Shown: positions 53,689 through 63,510, counted from the stretch's first letter. The stretch is 64,000 bases of DNA from Gammaproteobacteria bacterium (GCA_018222405.1 JAAFAI010000009.1:110591-174590), one strand, 5' to 3'. The notes: generated from the letters alone by a model not told the origin. Numbers and translations: made by a program.

Positions 53689-55329
53689 TCAGTTTTCTTT
53701 CACCTGATTACGCAACACAAATTTCTGAATTTTACCGGTGGACGTTTTCGGCAGTTCACCAAATACAATTTTCTTCGGCACTTTAAAGCGCGCCATATTG
53801 TTGCGGCAGAATTCAATGACCTCGTCGGCGCTTACCTGCATACCGTCTTTGAGTTTAATAAACGCGGCGGGCACTTCTCCCCACTTTTCATCCGGCTGGG
53901 CCACCACAGCAGCTTCAATGATAGCCGGATGGCGATAAAGCACGTCTTCTACCTCGATACTCGAGATATTTTCCCCACCGGAGATAATAATATCTTTGGA
54001 GCGGTCCTTAATTTCGGCATAACCATCGGGATGCCACACCGCCAGATCACCGGAATGGAACCAGCCGCCGTCAAAGGAATCCTCGGTGGTTGAGGGATTC
54101 TTTAAATAGCCTTTCATTACCACGTTACCGCGCATAAAGATTTCGCCCACGGTTTTACCGTCCTGTGGCACCGGCTCAAGGGTACTGGGGTTGGCCACCA
54201 TAATGTCTTCCTGCATGGGCACCTTAACGCCCTGCCGCGCTTTCTTTCTGGCCTTTTCTTCAATGGGCAGCTCGTCCCACTCGTCGTGCCAGGCGCACAC
54301 CACACACGGGCCGTAGGTCTCAGTTAAACCGTAGACATGGGTTACCGCAAAGCCCATTTCTTCCATGCCCTGAATAACCGCTGCCGGTGGCGCCGCGCCC
54401 GCAGTCATAACACTCACCTGATGCTCAATGCCCTGCTTTAACTCATCCGGCGCATTGTTGAGCATGTTAAGCACGATGGGCGCACCGCAGAAGTAATTCA
54501 CACCGTCTTCTTTGATGGCCTGATAAATCGCATCAGGGCGAACATGACGTAAGCACACACTCACGCCGGCATTAGCGGCAATGGTCCAGGGAAAGCACCA
54601 GCCATTGCAGTGGAACATGGGTAACGTCCACAAATAACGGGGATGCGGTGCCATATTCCACGACACAATATTGCTCACTGCGTTAAGGTAAGCGCCGCGA
54701 TGATGATAAACCACGCCTTTAGGATCGCCGGTAGTACCAGACGTATAGTTAAGCGTAATGGCATCCCATTCATCCTCAGGCAACGACCACTCATAACCCG
54801 CTGCGTCACCGTCGGCAATAAACGCTTCGTAATCCATTTCACCAATCAGTTCGCCGCCTTCGTAATAGGGGTCATCGATATCAATCACTAGCGGCTGTTT
54901 GCTAAGCATTTTTATCGCTTTGCCAACCACTTCGGAAAATTCGCGATCGACCACGACCACCTTAGCCTCACCATGCTGCAGAATAAACGCGATGGCCTCG
55001 GCATCAAGGCGAATATTGATGGCGTTTAATACTGCGCCGGTCATCGGCACGCCAAAGTGGGCTTCAAACAGCTCGGGTAAGTTGGGCGAGATAAACGCCA
55101 CGGTGTCACCCTTGCCGATGCCCCGCTGGGCAAGCGCACTGGCCAGCTGCTGGGTGCGCTGGTAGGTTTCGGCCCAGGTGCGGCGGGTTTGCTGATGAAT
55201 AACCGCCAGATGATTGGGGTATACCGCCGCGGTTCGTTTGATAAAAGACAACGGGCTTAAGGCCGCAAAATTGGCCGGGGTCTGGTCGAGTCCTAGCGCG
55301 TAGGGGTTGTGATGATGTGTAGGGTTCAT
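53689..55329 (-). CDS. acyl-CoA synthetase (AMP-forming)
   Basis: About 546 residues from ATG 55329 (MNPTHHHNPYALGL), chosen because AAGGA lies just upstream; the frame opens 15 codons earlier. The ANL-family motifs are TLNYTSGTTGDPKGVVYHHR, VYGLTETYGPCV, GWFHSGDLAVWHPDGY and the C-terminal PKTSTGKIQKFVLR with the catalytic Lys. It activates a carboxylic acid via an acyl-adenylate. Sequence style fits the medium-/long-chain or branched-acid group (AlkK-like); the chain length is not certain. Monocistronic. Confidence 0.93.
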   Translation of the reverse strand: MNPTHHHNPYALGLDQTPANFAALSPLSFIKRTAAVYPNHLAVIHQQTRRTWAETYQRTQQLASALAQRGIGKGDTVAFISPNLPELFEAHFGVPMTGAVLNAINIRLDAEAIAFILQHGEAKVVVVDREFSEVVGKAIKMLSKQPLVIDIDDPYYEGGELIGEMDYEAFIADGDAAGYEWSLPEDEWDAITLNYTSGTTGDPKGVVYHHRGAYLNAVSNIVSWNMAPHPRYLWTLPMFHCNGWCFPWTIAANAGVSVCLRHVRPDAIYQAIKEDGVNYFCGAPIVLNMLNNAPDELKQGIEHQVSVMTAGAAPPAAVIQGMEEMGFAVTHVYGLTETYGPCVVCAWHDEWDELPIEEKARKKARQGVKVPMQEDIMVANPSTLEPVPQDGKTVGEIFMRGNVVMKGYLKNPSTTEDSFDGGWFHSGDLAVWHPDGYAEIKDRSKDIIISGGENISSIEVEDVLYRHPAIIEAAVVAQPDEKWGEVPAAFIKLKDGMQVSADEVIEFCRNNMARFKVPKKIVFGELPKTSTGKIQKFVLRNQVKEN

Positions 55330-55582
55330 GGGTATCCTTATCGCATTCAAACAAGTGTTTAATTTATTCCCCATATTAGACTCTTGTTTAAGCTAAGCAA
55401 ACTAGCCGATGGTCTTATATCAGTGCGTTTTGATATTTGGTGGCAATCAATCTTGCAGAAACTGACAAATTGAAAGAGAAGCGTCCAATTACAGAATATA
55501 GGCTAGCCAGACTTTTTAGGAAGCATTACTATCCAGCATTAATTTACACCCTATTAACATAATCATTGGATATCAACCAGCT

Positions 55583-56104
55583 ATGCGTATTTTGTTAGTT
55601 TTGCTTTCCCTTATATCAGCTTTTCCAGCGATGGCAGATGAACTGGCCTGGCCGGAGCTGGAGTTTATTTTTAAGGCCTTTGTTACCCTGGATGAACCCC
55701 ATGAACTGGGCAACACCAAGTACGGTAAGCGCCGGATTATCGGCATTAATGGCGGCACCTTTAAAGGGCCTCTAATGCAGGGTGTGGTGCTCGATGGTGG
55801 CGCTGACTGGCAAACGGTGCGGGCCGATGGCACCGCCGATCTGGTGGCCAAATACAGCTTGAAAACTGATGATGGCCACGTTATTTATATCCAGAACTCG
55901 GGGATTCGTACTGCATCGCCAGAAGTACTCGCCAAACTGGCCAAAGGTGAGGCGGTTCCCTCGTCGGAGTATTACATGCGCACCGCTGCCACACTGGAAG
56001 TTAACGAAGACAGTCCTTATGCGTGGTTAAATAAAAGCGTGATCATTGCTACCGGCCGGCGTAATGCCGACAGCGTAGAGCTGGATTTTTATCGGGTTAA
56101 ATAA
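55583..56104 (+). CDS. DUF3237 family secreted protein
   Basis: 173 residues with a signal peptide ending PAMADE. The mature part matches DUF3237: LEFIFKAFVTLDEPHELGNT, IIGINGGTFKGPLMQGVVL and YYMRTAATLEVNEDSPYAWL, a calycin-like barrel family of unknown role. Periplasmic. A hairpin terminator follows the stop. Confidence 0.88.
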   Translation: MRILLVLLSLISAFPAMADELAWPELEFIFKAFVTLDEPHELGNTKYGKRRIIGINGGTFKGPLMQGVVLDGGADWQTVRADGTADLVAKYSLKTDDGHVIYIQNSGIRTASPEVLAKLAKGEAVPSSEYYMRTAATLEVNEDSPYAWLNKSVIIATGRRNADSVELDFYRVK

Positions 56105-56109
56105 ATCGC

Positions 56110-56127
56110 GGGGCGATGTGTCGCCCC
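56110..56127 (+). terminator. hairpin after DUF3237 gene
   Basis: GGGGCGA and TCGCCCC form a perfect 7-bp stem with a 4-base loop directly after the stop and 23 bp before the converging lipoprotein gene. No strong U-run. Confidence 0.45.
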
Positions 56128-56149
56128 AGCATATCAACGTTGGTGTCGG

Positions 56150-56626
56150 CTAGCTTTCGTCCGCCTCTTCGCCTTCAAGCTGCTGTTCTTTTAGCTCAAG
56201 CACTTTGACTTCCGCTTTAATTTGCGCACGTAGCTTGTCGTGCTGCTCTCTGGAGAGCGGGTAGATTTTGTTGATATAGCATTTAAACGGCAGCGAATCA
56301 GGCGTGTAAATAAAGTCGGTACCTTCACTGAGGGAATTCCCAAAGCGGCGGTGCAGCAAAATCCCCGGCGCAAAAGCTATTTCATTACAGCGAGGCACCA
56401 GCTTAACCAGGTAGTGACGCATGGGAGAGCTGCGTAATATCAGGTATTCATCACTAAGTTCGGCGTAACTGTCCAGCCGAAAGGCGCTGATAGTATGATC
56501 GCGCTCAAGGGATTCATCTGCCACAAACTGCTCCACCAGCGTTACCATTTCGCTGTTGGTTAATCGCGGTGTTGCACACCCGGCTAACAACAGTACCGCC
56601 ATCACTAAAAGCCCATATCGCTTCAT
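56150..56626 (-). CDS. hypothetical lipoprotein
   Basis: 158 residues. The N terminus MKRYGLLVMAVLLLAGCATP has a lipobox (LAGC, Cys 17). The mature region has one further pair of Cys (VPRCNEIAF, FKCYINKIYPL) and a charged C-terminal tail (LKEQQLEGEEADES). No known family recognised. Convergent with the DUF3237 gene. An outer- or inner-membrane-anchored protein of unknown role. Confidence 0.75.
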   Translation of the reverse strand: MKRYGLLVMAVLLLAGCATPRLTNSEMVTLVEQFVADESLERDHTISAFRLDSYAELSDEYLILRSSPMRHYLVKLVPRCNEIAFAPGILLHRRFGNSLSEGTDFIYTPDSLPFKCYINKIYPLSREQHDKLRAQIKAEVKVLELKEQQLEGEEADES

Positions 56627-56851
56627 AATATCCCCTTTTAAAACACGTTAACTTTACAGGTTCGACAACCTGCCCGCCGAATAATTCCTTGTTTATCAGT
56701 TGCCAATCAATAGCCTAACACGCCTTGAATAACCAAACCTGAACACATATTAGTATTACTTAGAAACCAACAGCTTATGCTGCTATTATTGATCCCATTG
56801 CGGCAATCACCTGCGCACAATGTATAAAGAAACCGGATAAAGAGACAGCCA

Positions 56852-58078
56852 TTGGACACCAGAGAGTTTATTCAGATACGCCGGTTTATCCTTAAGCTAG
56901 GCAAAATGCTGCACAAATACGGCACACCGGCCTTCCGCCTCGAAGCCTATCTAACCGAAGTGGCCCGCTATCTGGGTGTGCATGCCTCGTTTATCTCTAC
57001 TCCTACGTCGTTATCGGTAGTTATCTGGAGTGATCGTCACGAAGAGGAATACAGTCATAATGCCCGGCTGGAGCCCGGTGAGCTGGATTTAAATTCGTTG
57101 TCACTTACCGACGAGCTGGCGAACCTGCTGTTATCCGGTCAGGTAACGCTTGAAGAAGCTGACCAGCGGTTAACCGAAATTGATGCCATGCCGAGCCCCT
57201 ACGGTAAACTCATAACCGGCTGTTCTTTTGGTTTGTCGACCGGCGCCTTCGGCATGCTGATGGGCGCCAGCTGGTCGGAAATTTTTTGGTCTGGCCTGTT
57301 CGGCTTTGTGGTGTATTTCTGGGTATTGTGGTCGGAACGCTCCAAGCGCGTTGCCCTGATGCTCGAACCGGTCATAGCCTATGTGGTAGCCTTTCTGGCC
57401 TGCGTGGCGAGCCGCTTTTTTGATCCGGGCATTAATATCCCCATCATTATTCTGTCGTCGGTGATTATCTTTGTGCCGGGTCTGGCACTGACGATGGGGC
57501 TTGCCGAGCTCTCCTCGCGCAATATGGTGTCGGGCACAGCGCGAATTATGGACGCCATGATGCAGCTGTTTAAACTGTATTTTGGTGCGTTTCTGGGCGT
57601 AGCAACCGGCTTTAGTTTATTTGGCGAAAACACCTATGCACCGGCTGAATCCCTGCCCTACTGGTCGACCTGGCTGGCCGTGGTATTGCTGGGTTTTGGT
57701 CTGGTGGCCATTTTCCGCACCCGGGCAAAACACATTCCCTGGGCACTGGCCGCCGCGTTAATAGGCTATAGCGCCACTGCGCTAAGCTCGGATTTCCTGC
57801 CGCAGAATATCGGTAGCTTTGTAGGCGCGTTTACGCTGGGGATTTTTGCCAATGCCTTTACCCGCATTGCCAATCAGCCTGCCACAATTGTGGCCATGCA
57901 CGGCCTGATTGTGCTGGTACCGGGTTCTAAAACCTATATCGGGCTGAATTCTTTTGTCTCGGGTCAGGATTTCGTAAATGCCGACCACATCGGTCAGGAC
58001 GTGTTTCTGATTTTTATGTCGCTGGTAGCCGGGCTCATTTTTGCCAACGTGGTATTCCCCACCAAAAAGGCGCTCTGA
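56852..58078 (+). CDS. threonine/serine exporter family protein (ThrE, fused form)
   Basis: 408 residues. TTG start at 56852. A cytosolic N-terminal domain (residues 1-115) with the family signature YGTPAFRLEAYLTEVARYLG is followed by two hydrophobic blocks of about five helices each, corresponding to the ThrE N-terminal (DUF1212) and C-terminal (DUF3815) halves. The motif FVPGLALTMGLAELSSRNMV is typical. The fused version exports threonine and serine. It is convergent with the response regulator gene (2-bp gap). Confidence 0.88.
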   Translation: MDTREFIQIRRFILKLGKMLHKYGTPAFRLEAYLTEVARYLGVHASFISTPTSLSVVIWSDRHEEEYSHNARLEPGELDLNSLSLTDELANLLLSGQVTLEEADQRLTEIDAMPSPYGKLITGCSFGLSTGAFGMLMGASWSEIFWSGLFGFVVYFWVLWSERSKRVALMLEPVIAYVVAFLACVASRFFDPGINIPIIILSSVIIFVPGLALTMGLAELSSRNMVSGTARIMDAMMQLFKLYFGAFLGVATGFSLFGENTYAPAESLPYWSTWLAVVLLGFGLVAIFRTRAKHIPWALAAALIGYSATALSSDFLPQNIGSFVGAFTLGIFANAFTRIANQPATIVAMHGLIVLVPGSKTYIGLNSFVSGQDFVNADHIGQDVFLIFMSLVAGLIFANVVFPTKKAL

Positions 58079-58080
58079 GG

Positions 58081-58731
58081 CTATCCGATAATACCCAGCT
58101 CAACTGCACGCAGCACTGCACGAGTGCGGTCGCGGGCATCAAGCTTGGCCAGTATCGTCGACACCTGATTTTTTACCGTGCCTTCCGATTTAAACAACGC
58201 CCCGGCGATTTCTTTATTACTGCACCCGGAAGCCATTAACCTCAGGATCTCCTTTTCCTTGGCAGATAGTGGCTCAACTGGTGCCGGGCCGTCAGGTGCG
58301 GTGCTTAAGCCCTGCAGACTGTTGATCAGTGTATTGGTGATAGCCGGCTGGATCAGTGACTCGCCGTTGTGCACCGCCTCAATACCATCGACCAGGGTTT
58401 CCAGCGACACGTCTTTTAGCAGATAGCCTTTGGCACCGGCACTGAGCGCCCCCATCAAACTCTCGTGGTCGTCGAAGGTGGTGAGCATGATGGTGGGCAA
58501 TAGGGTGCCATCCTGCTTTAAACTATTGAGGAGTTCTATACCGGTCATTCGTGGCATGCGGATATCGAGCAGCATCACATCCACCTTGCCGGCGTTGGCT
58601 TGCAACCACTCCCTTGCCTCAACACCATCGTTGGCCTGCCCCATCACTTCCACTTTGTCGGATAGCGCGAGCAAACTGCACAGCCCTTGCCGTAATAGCT
58701 GCTGATCGTCTACCACCAGTACGCGAATCAT
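58081..58731 (-). CDS. NarL-type response regulator
   Basis: 216 residues. Receiver domain: VLVVDDQQLLRQGLCSLL, the phosphoacceptor Asp in VMLLDIRMPRMTG, and LLKDVSLETL; then a LuxR-type HTH near the end (LSAKEKEILRLMASGCSNKE). Its ATG overlaps the stop of the kinase gene (ATGA), so both form a two-component pair. Targets unknown; the adjacent genes are an exporter and a membrane protein. Confidence 0.93.
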   Translation of the reverse strand: MIRVLVVDDQQLLRQGLCSLLALSDKVEVMGQANDGVEAREWLQANAGKVDVMLLDIRMPRMTGIELLNSLKQDGTLLPTIMLTTFDDHESLMGALSAGAKGYLLKDVSLETLVDGIEAVHNGESLIQPAITNTLINSLQGLSTAPDGPAPVEPLSAKEKEILRLMASGCSNKEIAGALFKSEGTVKNQVSTILAKLDARDRTRAVLRAVELGIIG

Positions 58732-59915
58732 CCCGGCTCCGGTATCATCAACAGGGTATGAAACCCCCGTGGGCTGGGGTTGAACTCTGCGCTGCCGTTG
58801 AGCTCGGCAACACGCTCCTTAATACCGGTTAAACCATTGCCTGGCTGATACTCACCGGCAGTGCCGTTATCAGTAATTTCGGTAACCAATTGTTTGGCCT
58901 TACGGCATATCTCAATGTGCAGTTCACTGGCTTTACCGTGGCGGATACTGTTGGTCAGGCTTTCCTGTACACACCGAAGGATGGTGGTGGCCTGTAACAA
59001 ACTTAGTTCACTTAAATCACCCTCACAATGGATGGTCACCGATATCTTATGCTGCAAGGGGGCAATCAGTTCGTTAAGCGCCTGCAGTAAATCCAGCGAA
59101 CCGTACTCGCGCATATCCGAAACGGCTTCACGCACATCAGACAGTAACAGTCTGGCAATGCTTAAGCACTGGTCAATAGGCGGTCGCTGCTCGGGGGCTA
59201 CAGTACGTGAGGCCACCTGTAAATGTAACGACAGCGCAGTGAGATGATGGCCAACCAGATCGTGAATGTCACGGGCGATACGGGTACGCTCATCCTTACG
59301 ACTGGCCTGCTGCATCAGATCCTGCAAGGCCCTTAGCTCGCGATTTGCCTGCTCGGCCTGCTCCCGGGCCACCTCAGCCTGCTTGCGGCTTTCCATCATC
59401 ATTAGTGAGAATAAATTGAAGGTCCAGAACAGGATAGCGGTTAACCACAGTCCATTGGTTTGTTCCCACACCAGGGCAAACACCAGCCAGGGAATGGCCG
59501 ACCATAAAGGCGATAGCCACAGTGTGCGCCGGTAAGGAATAAAGTAGGGTAATTGCCCGGACCAGATAACCAGTAAAATGGCATTGAACTCAAACGGACT
59601 GGTCACGAATGTTCCCAATACCAACAGGTACTCAATAACCAGCAAAATGACTCTGACTGAAGTATCGTGACGGTAGGGCTCATCGCGGGTGACAAACAGG
59701 AATGTCAGGGCAAACAGCACAAATATCGCCAGCGTAGCGAACAGGTTTACCGGTCCCAGACGACTGGAGCCGGTCATCAGCCAGACATTCGCCACCGCCA
59801 CTACGGCAATAGTGATGATTGCCACCAGTAGTTCGGAGTCAATTTTAGGGAAGTATTTTTTCATAACTGCCAGTATTGGCGAATTGCCGGACAATTGGAA
59901 TAGGCCAAAAGTCAT
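58728..59915 (-). CDS. NarL/DesK-type sensor histidine kinase
   Basis: 395 residues. AGGATAAAAG precedes the ATG at 59915. About six membrane helices (residues 30-185) with very short loops, then a coiled coil (QAEVAREQAEQANRELRALQ), a HisKA_3 domain with the phosphorylated His in ARDIHDLVGHHLTALS and an ATPase domain ending GNGLTGIKERVAEL. This is the DesK-like intramembrane-sensing class. The adjacent response regulator is its cognate partner. The signal is unknown; membrane state or a small compound is plausible. Confidence 0.92.
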   Translation of the reverse strand: MTFGLFQLSGNSPILAVMKKYFPKIDSELLVAIITIAVVAVANVWLMTGSSRLGPVNLFATLAIFVLFALTFLFVTRDEPYRHDTSVRVILLVIEYLLVLGTFVTSPFEFNAILLVIWSGQLPYFIPYRRTLWLSPLWSAIPWLVFALVWEQTNGLWLTAILFWTFNLFSLMMMESRKQAEVAREQAEQANRELRALQDLMQQASRKDERTRIARDIHDLVGHHLTALSLHLQVASRTVAPEQRPPIDQCLSIARLLLSDVREAVSDMREYGSLDLLQALNELIAPLQHKISVTIHCEGDLSELSLLQATTILRCVQESLTNSIRHGKASELHIEICRKAKQLVTEITDNGTAGEYQPGNGLTGIKERVAELNGSAEFNPSPRGFHTLLMIPEPG

Positions 59916-59997
59916 CTTTTATCCTGTTACTTTTGCCACTACGGCTAACTTAGCTGTGCCGGTAGTCTGCTTAACACAAGGTTAAGGAGATTTCGTT

Positions 59998-60759
59998 ATG
60001 CACTATGTTCAACAAGGCTTACTGTACTTACATATATTTACCGGGGGTTTAGGCCTTCTGTTATTCTGGATCCCCATTTTTGGTCGCAAGGGCGGCTTTA
60101 ACCATCGCCGGTTTGGCGTGTACTTTCGCCGCACTATGCTGACCTCGGTGATAAGCGGGGTCATACTGGCGCTGTTCTGGATTGTCGTACCTACCATGGG
60201 CCATCCGGAGCTGCTGGATAACCCGAGGGCTATACCTTACTTTCAGCGTTTTGGTGCCTTTTTAGTACACTTAGGCCTGGTGATGTATACCTCGGTAATG
60301 GGTGGGCAGTGGGCACTTGAAGCTAAGAGTGGCCGCGATTCGCTGCGTACTCCGGCCCGAGTTGCACCGGCTGTTTTACTGGTTTTTACCAGCATTGGTT
60401 CAGGCTACATGGGGATCAGGTATGAGCAGGTATTAATGATGGTGTTTGCGCCGCTCGGCCTGATGATTGCCTGGGGTCAGTTACGTTTCATTTTTGCTAA
60501 AGAAGTCGAGCCAAAAGCGTGGCTGGTAGAACATCTTTCCGGCTACATTGGTACCGGCATTGGCGCTTATACTGCGTTCTTTGCCTTTGGCGGGCGTACC
60601 CTGTTCAGTGACATTGGCGCCTGGCAGTATGCCTTTTGGATCCTGCCCGGTGTAATTGGCAATATCGCCGTGGTTTTACTGGCCCGTAAATACCGCGGAA
60701 ACAGAGAAGCTCAGATGAAAACACCGCCACTGCCGGCGCAATCAGGTTCCGCGCAGTAA
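59998..60759 (+). CDS. hypothetical seven-helix membrane protein
   Basis: 253 residues with about seven hydrophobic helices and an extended basic stretch after helix 1 (GRKGGFNHRRFGVYFRR). AAGGAGA precedes the ATG. It resembles DUF2306-like membrane proteins only in general shape; I make no firm assignment. It is divergent from the two-component system and may be a target of it. Its 3' end overlaps the convergent eutC by 18 bases. Confidence 0.75.
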   Translation: MHYVQQGLLYLHIFTGGLGLLLFWIPIFGRKGGFNHRRFGVYFRRTMLTSVISGVILALFWIVVPTMGHPELLDNPRAIPYFQRFGAFLVHLGLVMYTSVMGGQWALEAKSGRDSLRTPARVAPAVLLVFTSIGSGYMGIRYEQVLMMVFAPLGLMIAWGQLRFIFAKEVEPKAWLVEHLSGYIGTGIGAYTAFFAFGGRTLFSDIGAWQYAFWILPGVIGNIAVVLLARKYRGNREAQMKTPPLPAQSGSAQ

Positions 60760-61569
60760 AAAGACGCCTTGCCCCGACTCATCAGTGAGCACATTATCCT
60801 CGGAGCGGTCTTTCAGGCCAACGCCCGTCAGCTGTTTAGCCCGGGCGCTTTCCATTAAATACAGGCAACGTGTAGCGGCTTTTGCCGGGGCCAGCCCCTC
60901 TGGCCGCACGTTTGAAATGCAATTGCGTTTGGCATCATCACAGCCTCGCTTAGGCTGCCAGGTAAGGTAAATACCCAGGCTATCCGGCGAACTTAACCCC
61001 GGCCGCTCACCTATCAATACCACCACCATTTGTGCATTAAGCGCTTGAGCAATATCGTCGCCGATGGCGACCCTCCCCTGTTCAACCACAGCAACTGGCG
61101 CCAAAGTCCACGCTGGCTGGCTGGTTTCCAGCTGAGCCAGTAAAGCGGTTAAAAACGGTATGCTTTGCTGCATTACCGCAGTGGCGGAGAGCCCGTCGGC
61201 AATCACAATAGCCAGATCGAATAGCTCTTTTTCTCGAAGCTCTTGCAAAGAGTAAGTACTTGCTTCACTGAGTTTTCGGCCCAGATCAGGGCGCTGTAAA
61301 TACACTAGGCGGTCCTCCGCCTCGCTTTTAACGCAGTGGAGTGTTAACGGTTGCTGATGATAGCTCAGCGCTGCCAGTTGCTCACATAACAGTTCGCCGT
61401 TTAACGGGCTGTGTACTGCATCAATGGCCTGGGCATGCGCGAGCTGAAATTTAAGTAATTCACTGGTGGGCAGGCTGGTACCGACCCGGCCAAGTCCGAT
61501 CCGTGCAGCAGTTAGCTCGCGTAACTGTTGCCAGGTATCGGTGTGCAGGTGGTGCTCCTGGTGACTCAT
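60742..61569 (-). CDS. eutC: ethanolamine ammonia-lyase small subunit
   Basis: 275 residues. Motifs: LRELTAARIGLGRVGTSLPT, LAHAQAIDAVHSPLN, VVLIGERPGLSSPDSLGIYL and CISNVRPEGLAPAKA. EutC with EutB forms the adenosylcobalamin-dependent enzyme that converts ethanolamine to acetaldehyde and ammonia. GGAGG before the ATG, which overlaps the eutB stop by four bases. No microcompartment genes are visible, so free enzyme use of ethanolamine is likely. Confidence 0.95.
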   Translation of the reverse strand: MSHQEHHLHTDTWQQLRELTAARIGLGRVGTSLPTSELLKFQLAHAQAIDAVHSPLNGELLCEQLAALSYHQQPLTLHCVKSEAEDRLVYLQRPDLGRKLSEASTYSLQELREKELFDLAIVIADGLSATAVMQQSIPFLTALLAQLETSQPAWTLAPVAVVEQGRVAIGDDIAQALNAQMVVVLIGERPGLSSPDSLGIYLTWQPKRGCDDAKRNCISNVRPEGLAPAKAATRCLYLMESARAKQLTGVGLKDRSEDNVLTDESGQGVFLLRGT

Positions 61570-62966
61570 GACTGACCTCCGTGATGTGGCAGCGCTGCGG
61601 CAAAACGGCCGGGGAGTTTATCAGCCAATAGCTTATTGCCGCTGTCGGCGAAGATTTTCTGCTGTTTCAGCCAGGCATCAAATTCCGGCGCCGGGCGAGC
61701 ACCGAATAGCTGACGAATATACAGCGCGTCATGAAACGATGTGGTCTGGTAGTTCAGCATAATATCGTCGGAGCCCGGGATACCCATAATAAACTGGCAA
61801 TGGGCGCTGGCGAGTAAGGTGAGTAAATTGTCCATGTCATTCTGGTCGGCCTGGGCATGGTTGGTGTAGCAGATATCGCAACCCATGGGTAAACCTAACA
61901 GCTTGCCACAAAAGTGGTCCTCTAAACCGGCCCGGATAATTTGTTTGCCATCAAACAGGTATTCCGGCCCGATAAAGCCTACCACGGTATTAATAAGCAG
62001 CGGGTCGAGTACTCGGGCCAGGCCGTAAGCCCGGGCCTCGCAGGTTTGCTGGTCGACCCCGTGATGGCCATTGGCCGACAACGCGCTGCCCTGGCCGGTT
62101 TCAAAGTACATCACATTGTCGCCTATCGTCCCCCGCTTAAGGGATAGCGCAGCCTCGCGGGCTTCCTGCAGAATAGCCAGCGATACGCCAAAGCTATTGT
62201 TGGTGACTTCGGTGCCTCCGATGGACTGAAACACTAAATCCACCGGCGCGCCGCGCTCGATGGCTTCAATGGTGTTGGTCACATGGGTCAGCACGCAGGA
62301 CTGGGTGGGAATGTCGTACTGAGTGATCAGTTCATCGAGCATGTTGAGCAGTTTGATGGTCTGCGCCACATTGTCGGTAGCGGGGTTAATACCAATTACC
62401 GCATCACCGCTACCATACATCAGGCCATCAAAGATTGATGCCGCGATACCGTTTAAGTCATCAGTGGGGTGATTGGGTTGTAAGCGGGTAGAAAAGTGGC
62501 CGGGCACGCCAATGGTGTTGCGAAACGCGGTGATCACCTCACATTTTCTGGCCACCAGGATCAGATCCTGATTGCGCATAATTTTGCTCACCGCGGCTAC
62601 CATCTCCGGGGTCAGGCCCAGACACACATCCTGCAGCACAGTGGCATCGGTGGATTCAAGCAATAACCAGTTGCGTAACTCACCCACGGTTAAACTGGCC
62701 ACCGGGGCAAACGCTTCGGCGTCATGGGTATCGATGATAAGCCGCGTGACTTCATCTTGCTCGTAGGGAATAACGGTTTCGTTTAAAAAGGTGCGCAGAG
62801 GAAGTTCGGCCAGGACCATTTGCGCTACTACGCGCTCTTCCGCCGTGGCCGCAGCCACACCGGCCAGTTGGTCGCCGGAGCGCAGCGGTGAGGCTTTTGC
62901 CATCACCTCGGCTAAATCCTTAAACCGATACGTGAGCTGGCCGAGTGTGTAGCGATATCCTGCCAT
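61566..62966 (-). CDS. eutB: ethanolamine ammonia-lyase large subunit
   Basis: About 466 residues from ATG 62966 (MAGYRYTLGQLTYRF), chosen because GGGAGAG precedes it; the frame opens 20 codons upstream. The TIM-barrel catalytic subunit shows LKRGTIGDNVMYFETGQGSA, GFIGPEYLFDGKQIIRAGLE and MGCDICYTNHAQADQNDMDN, all typical of EutB. It makes the catalytic core with EutC and B12. It is the first gene of a two-gene operon. Confidence 0.96.
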   Translation of the reverse strand: MAGYRYTLGQLTYRFKDLAEVMAKASPLRSGDQLAGVAAATAEERVVAQMVLAELPLRTFLNETVIPYEQDEVTRLIIDTHDAEAFAPVASLTVGELRNWLLLESTDATVLQDVCLGLTPEMVAAVSKIMRNQDLILVARKCEVITAFRNTIGVPGHFSTRLQPNHPTDDLNGIAASIFDGLMYGSGDAVIGINPATDNVAQTIKLLNMLDELITQYDIPTQSCVLTHVTNTIEAIERGAPVDLVFQSIGGTEVTNNSFGVSLAILQEAREAALSLKRGTIGDNVMYFETGQGSALSANGHHGVDQQTCEARAYGLARVLDPLLINTVVGFIGPEYLFDGKQIIRAGLEDHFCGKLLGLPMGCDICYTNHAQADQNDMDNLLTLLASAHCQFIMGIPGSDDIMLNYQTTSFHDALYIRQLFGARPAPEFDAWLKQQKIFADSGNKLLADKLPGRFAAALPHHGGQS

Positions 62967-63168
62967 AGCAACTCTCCCTGTGAGTGAGCTTCGATTCATC
63001 ATGCCCGCGCGGCGATACATTTGCAATCGCTACCAGACGGCAGATTTTTACTTACCGGTAGCACATCGTACGCATTTACTGTTTAATTAATACTCAACAC
63101 AAGGAATCGACGATCAGGAAGTCACAATGAAATATCTATTATCTGTATTAATTCTGGCAGCTTGCTTT

Positions 63169-63311
63169 AGCTTAGCTGAGCTTAGCTGGACGGAGCTTAG
63201 CTGGACAGGCACTGAGCTTAGCTGGACAGGCACTGAGCTTAGCTGGACCAAGCTTAGCTGGACAGGCACTGAGCTTAGCTGGACAGGCACTAGCTTAGCT
63301 GGACAGGCACT
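63169..63311 (+). repeat. in-frame minisatellite in signal-peptide coding region
   Basis: Eight consecutive units each begin AGCTTAGCTG; unit lengths are 10, 15, 21, 21, 15, 21, 20 and 20 bases, and full units continue with GACAGGCACT. Encoded protein reads ELSWT and ELSWTGT repeated. The extra DNA totals 123 bp, exactly 41 codons, although single units are not all multiples of three. Confidence 0.9.
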
Positions 63312-63510
63312 CGCAGACGAACACCAGACTAACAATCTGGACTCTGCCTTATTTGGCTATTGGTACGGTGAAAGTATTCCTCTACCCATTGGCGGCAAAA
63401 TGGTTAATAGCCGGTTTACCTACCTCTTTTTAGAAAGCGGTCAAATGTATATGGGCCCGGAAGCAGCAGTAGAAAAAGCGTCTAAGAATCAGCAAGGTAC
63501 CGCTTTAGAT

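Noticed and set aside
63169..63311. CRISPR-like array
   Set aside because: Units are directly adjacent without unique spacers, of irregular length and in frame with a coding sequence; there are no cas genes.
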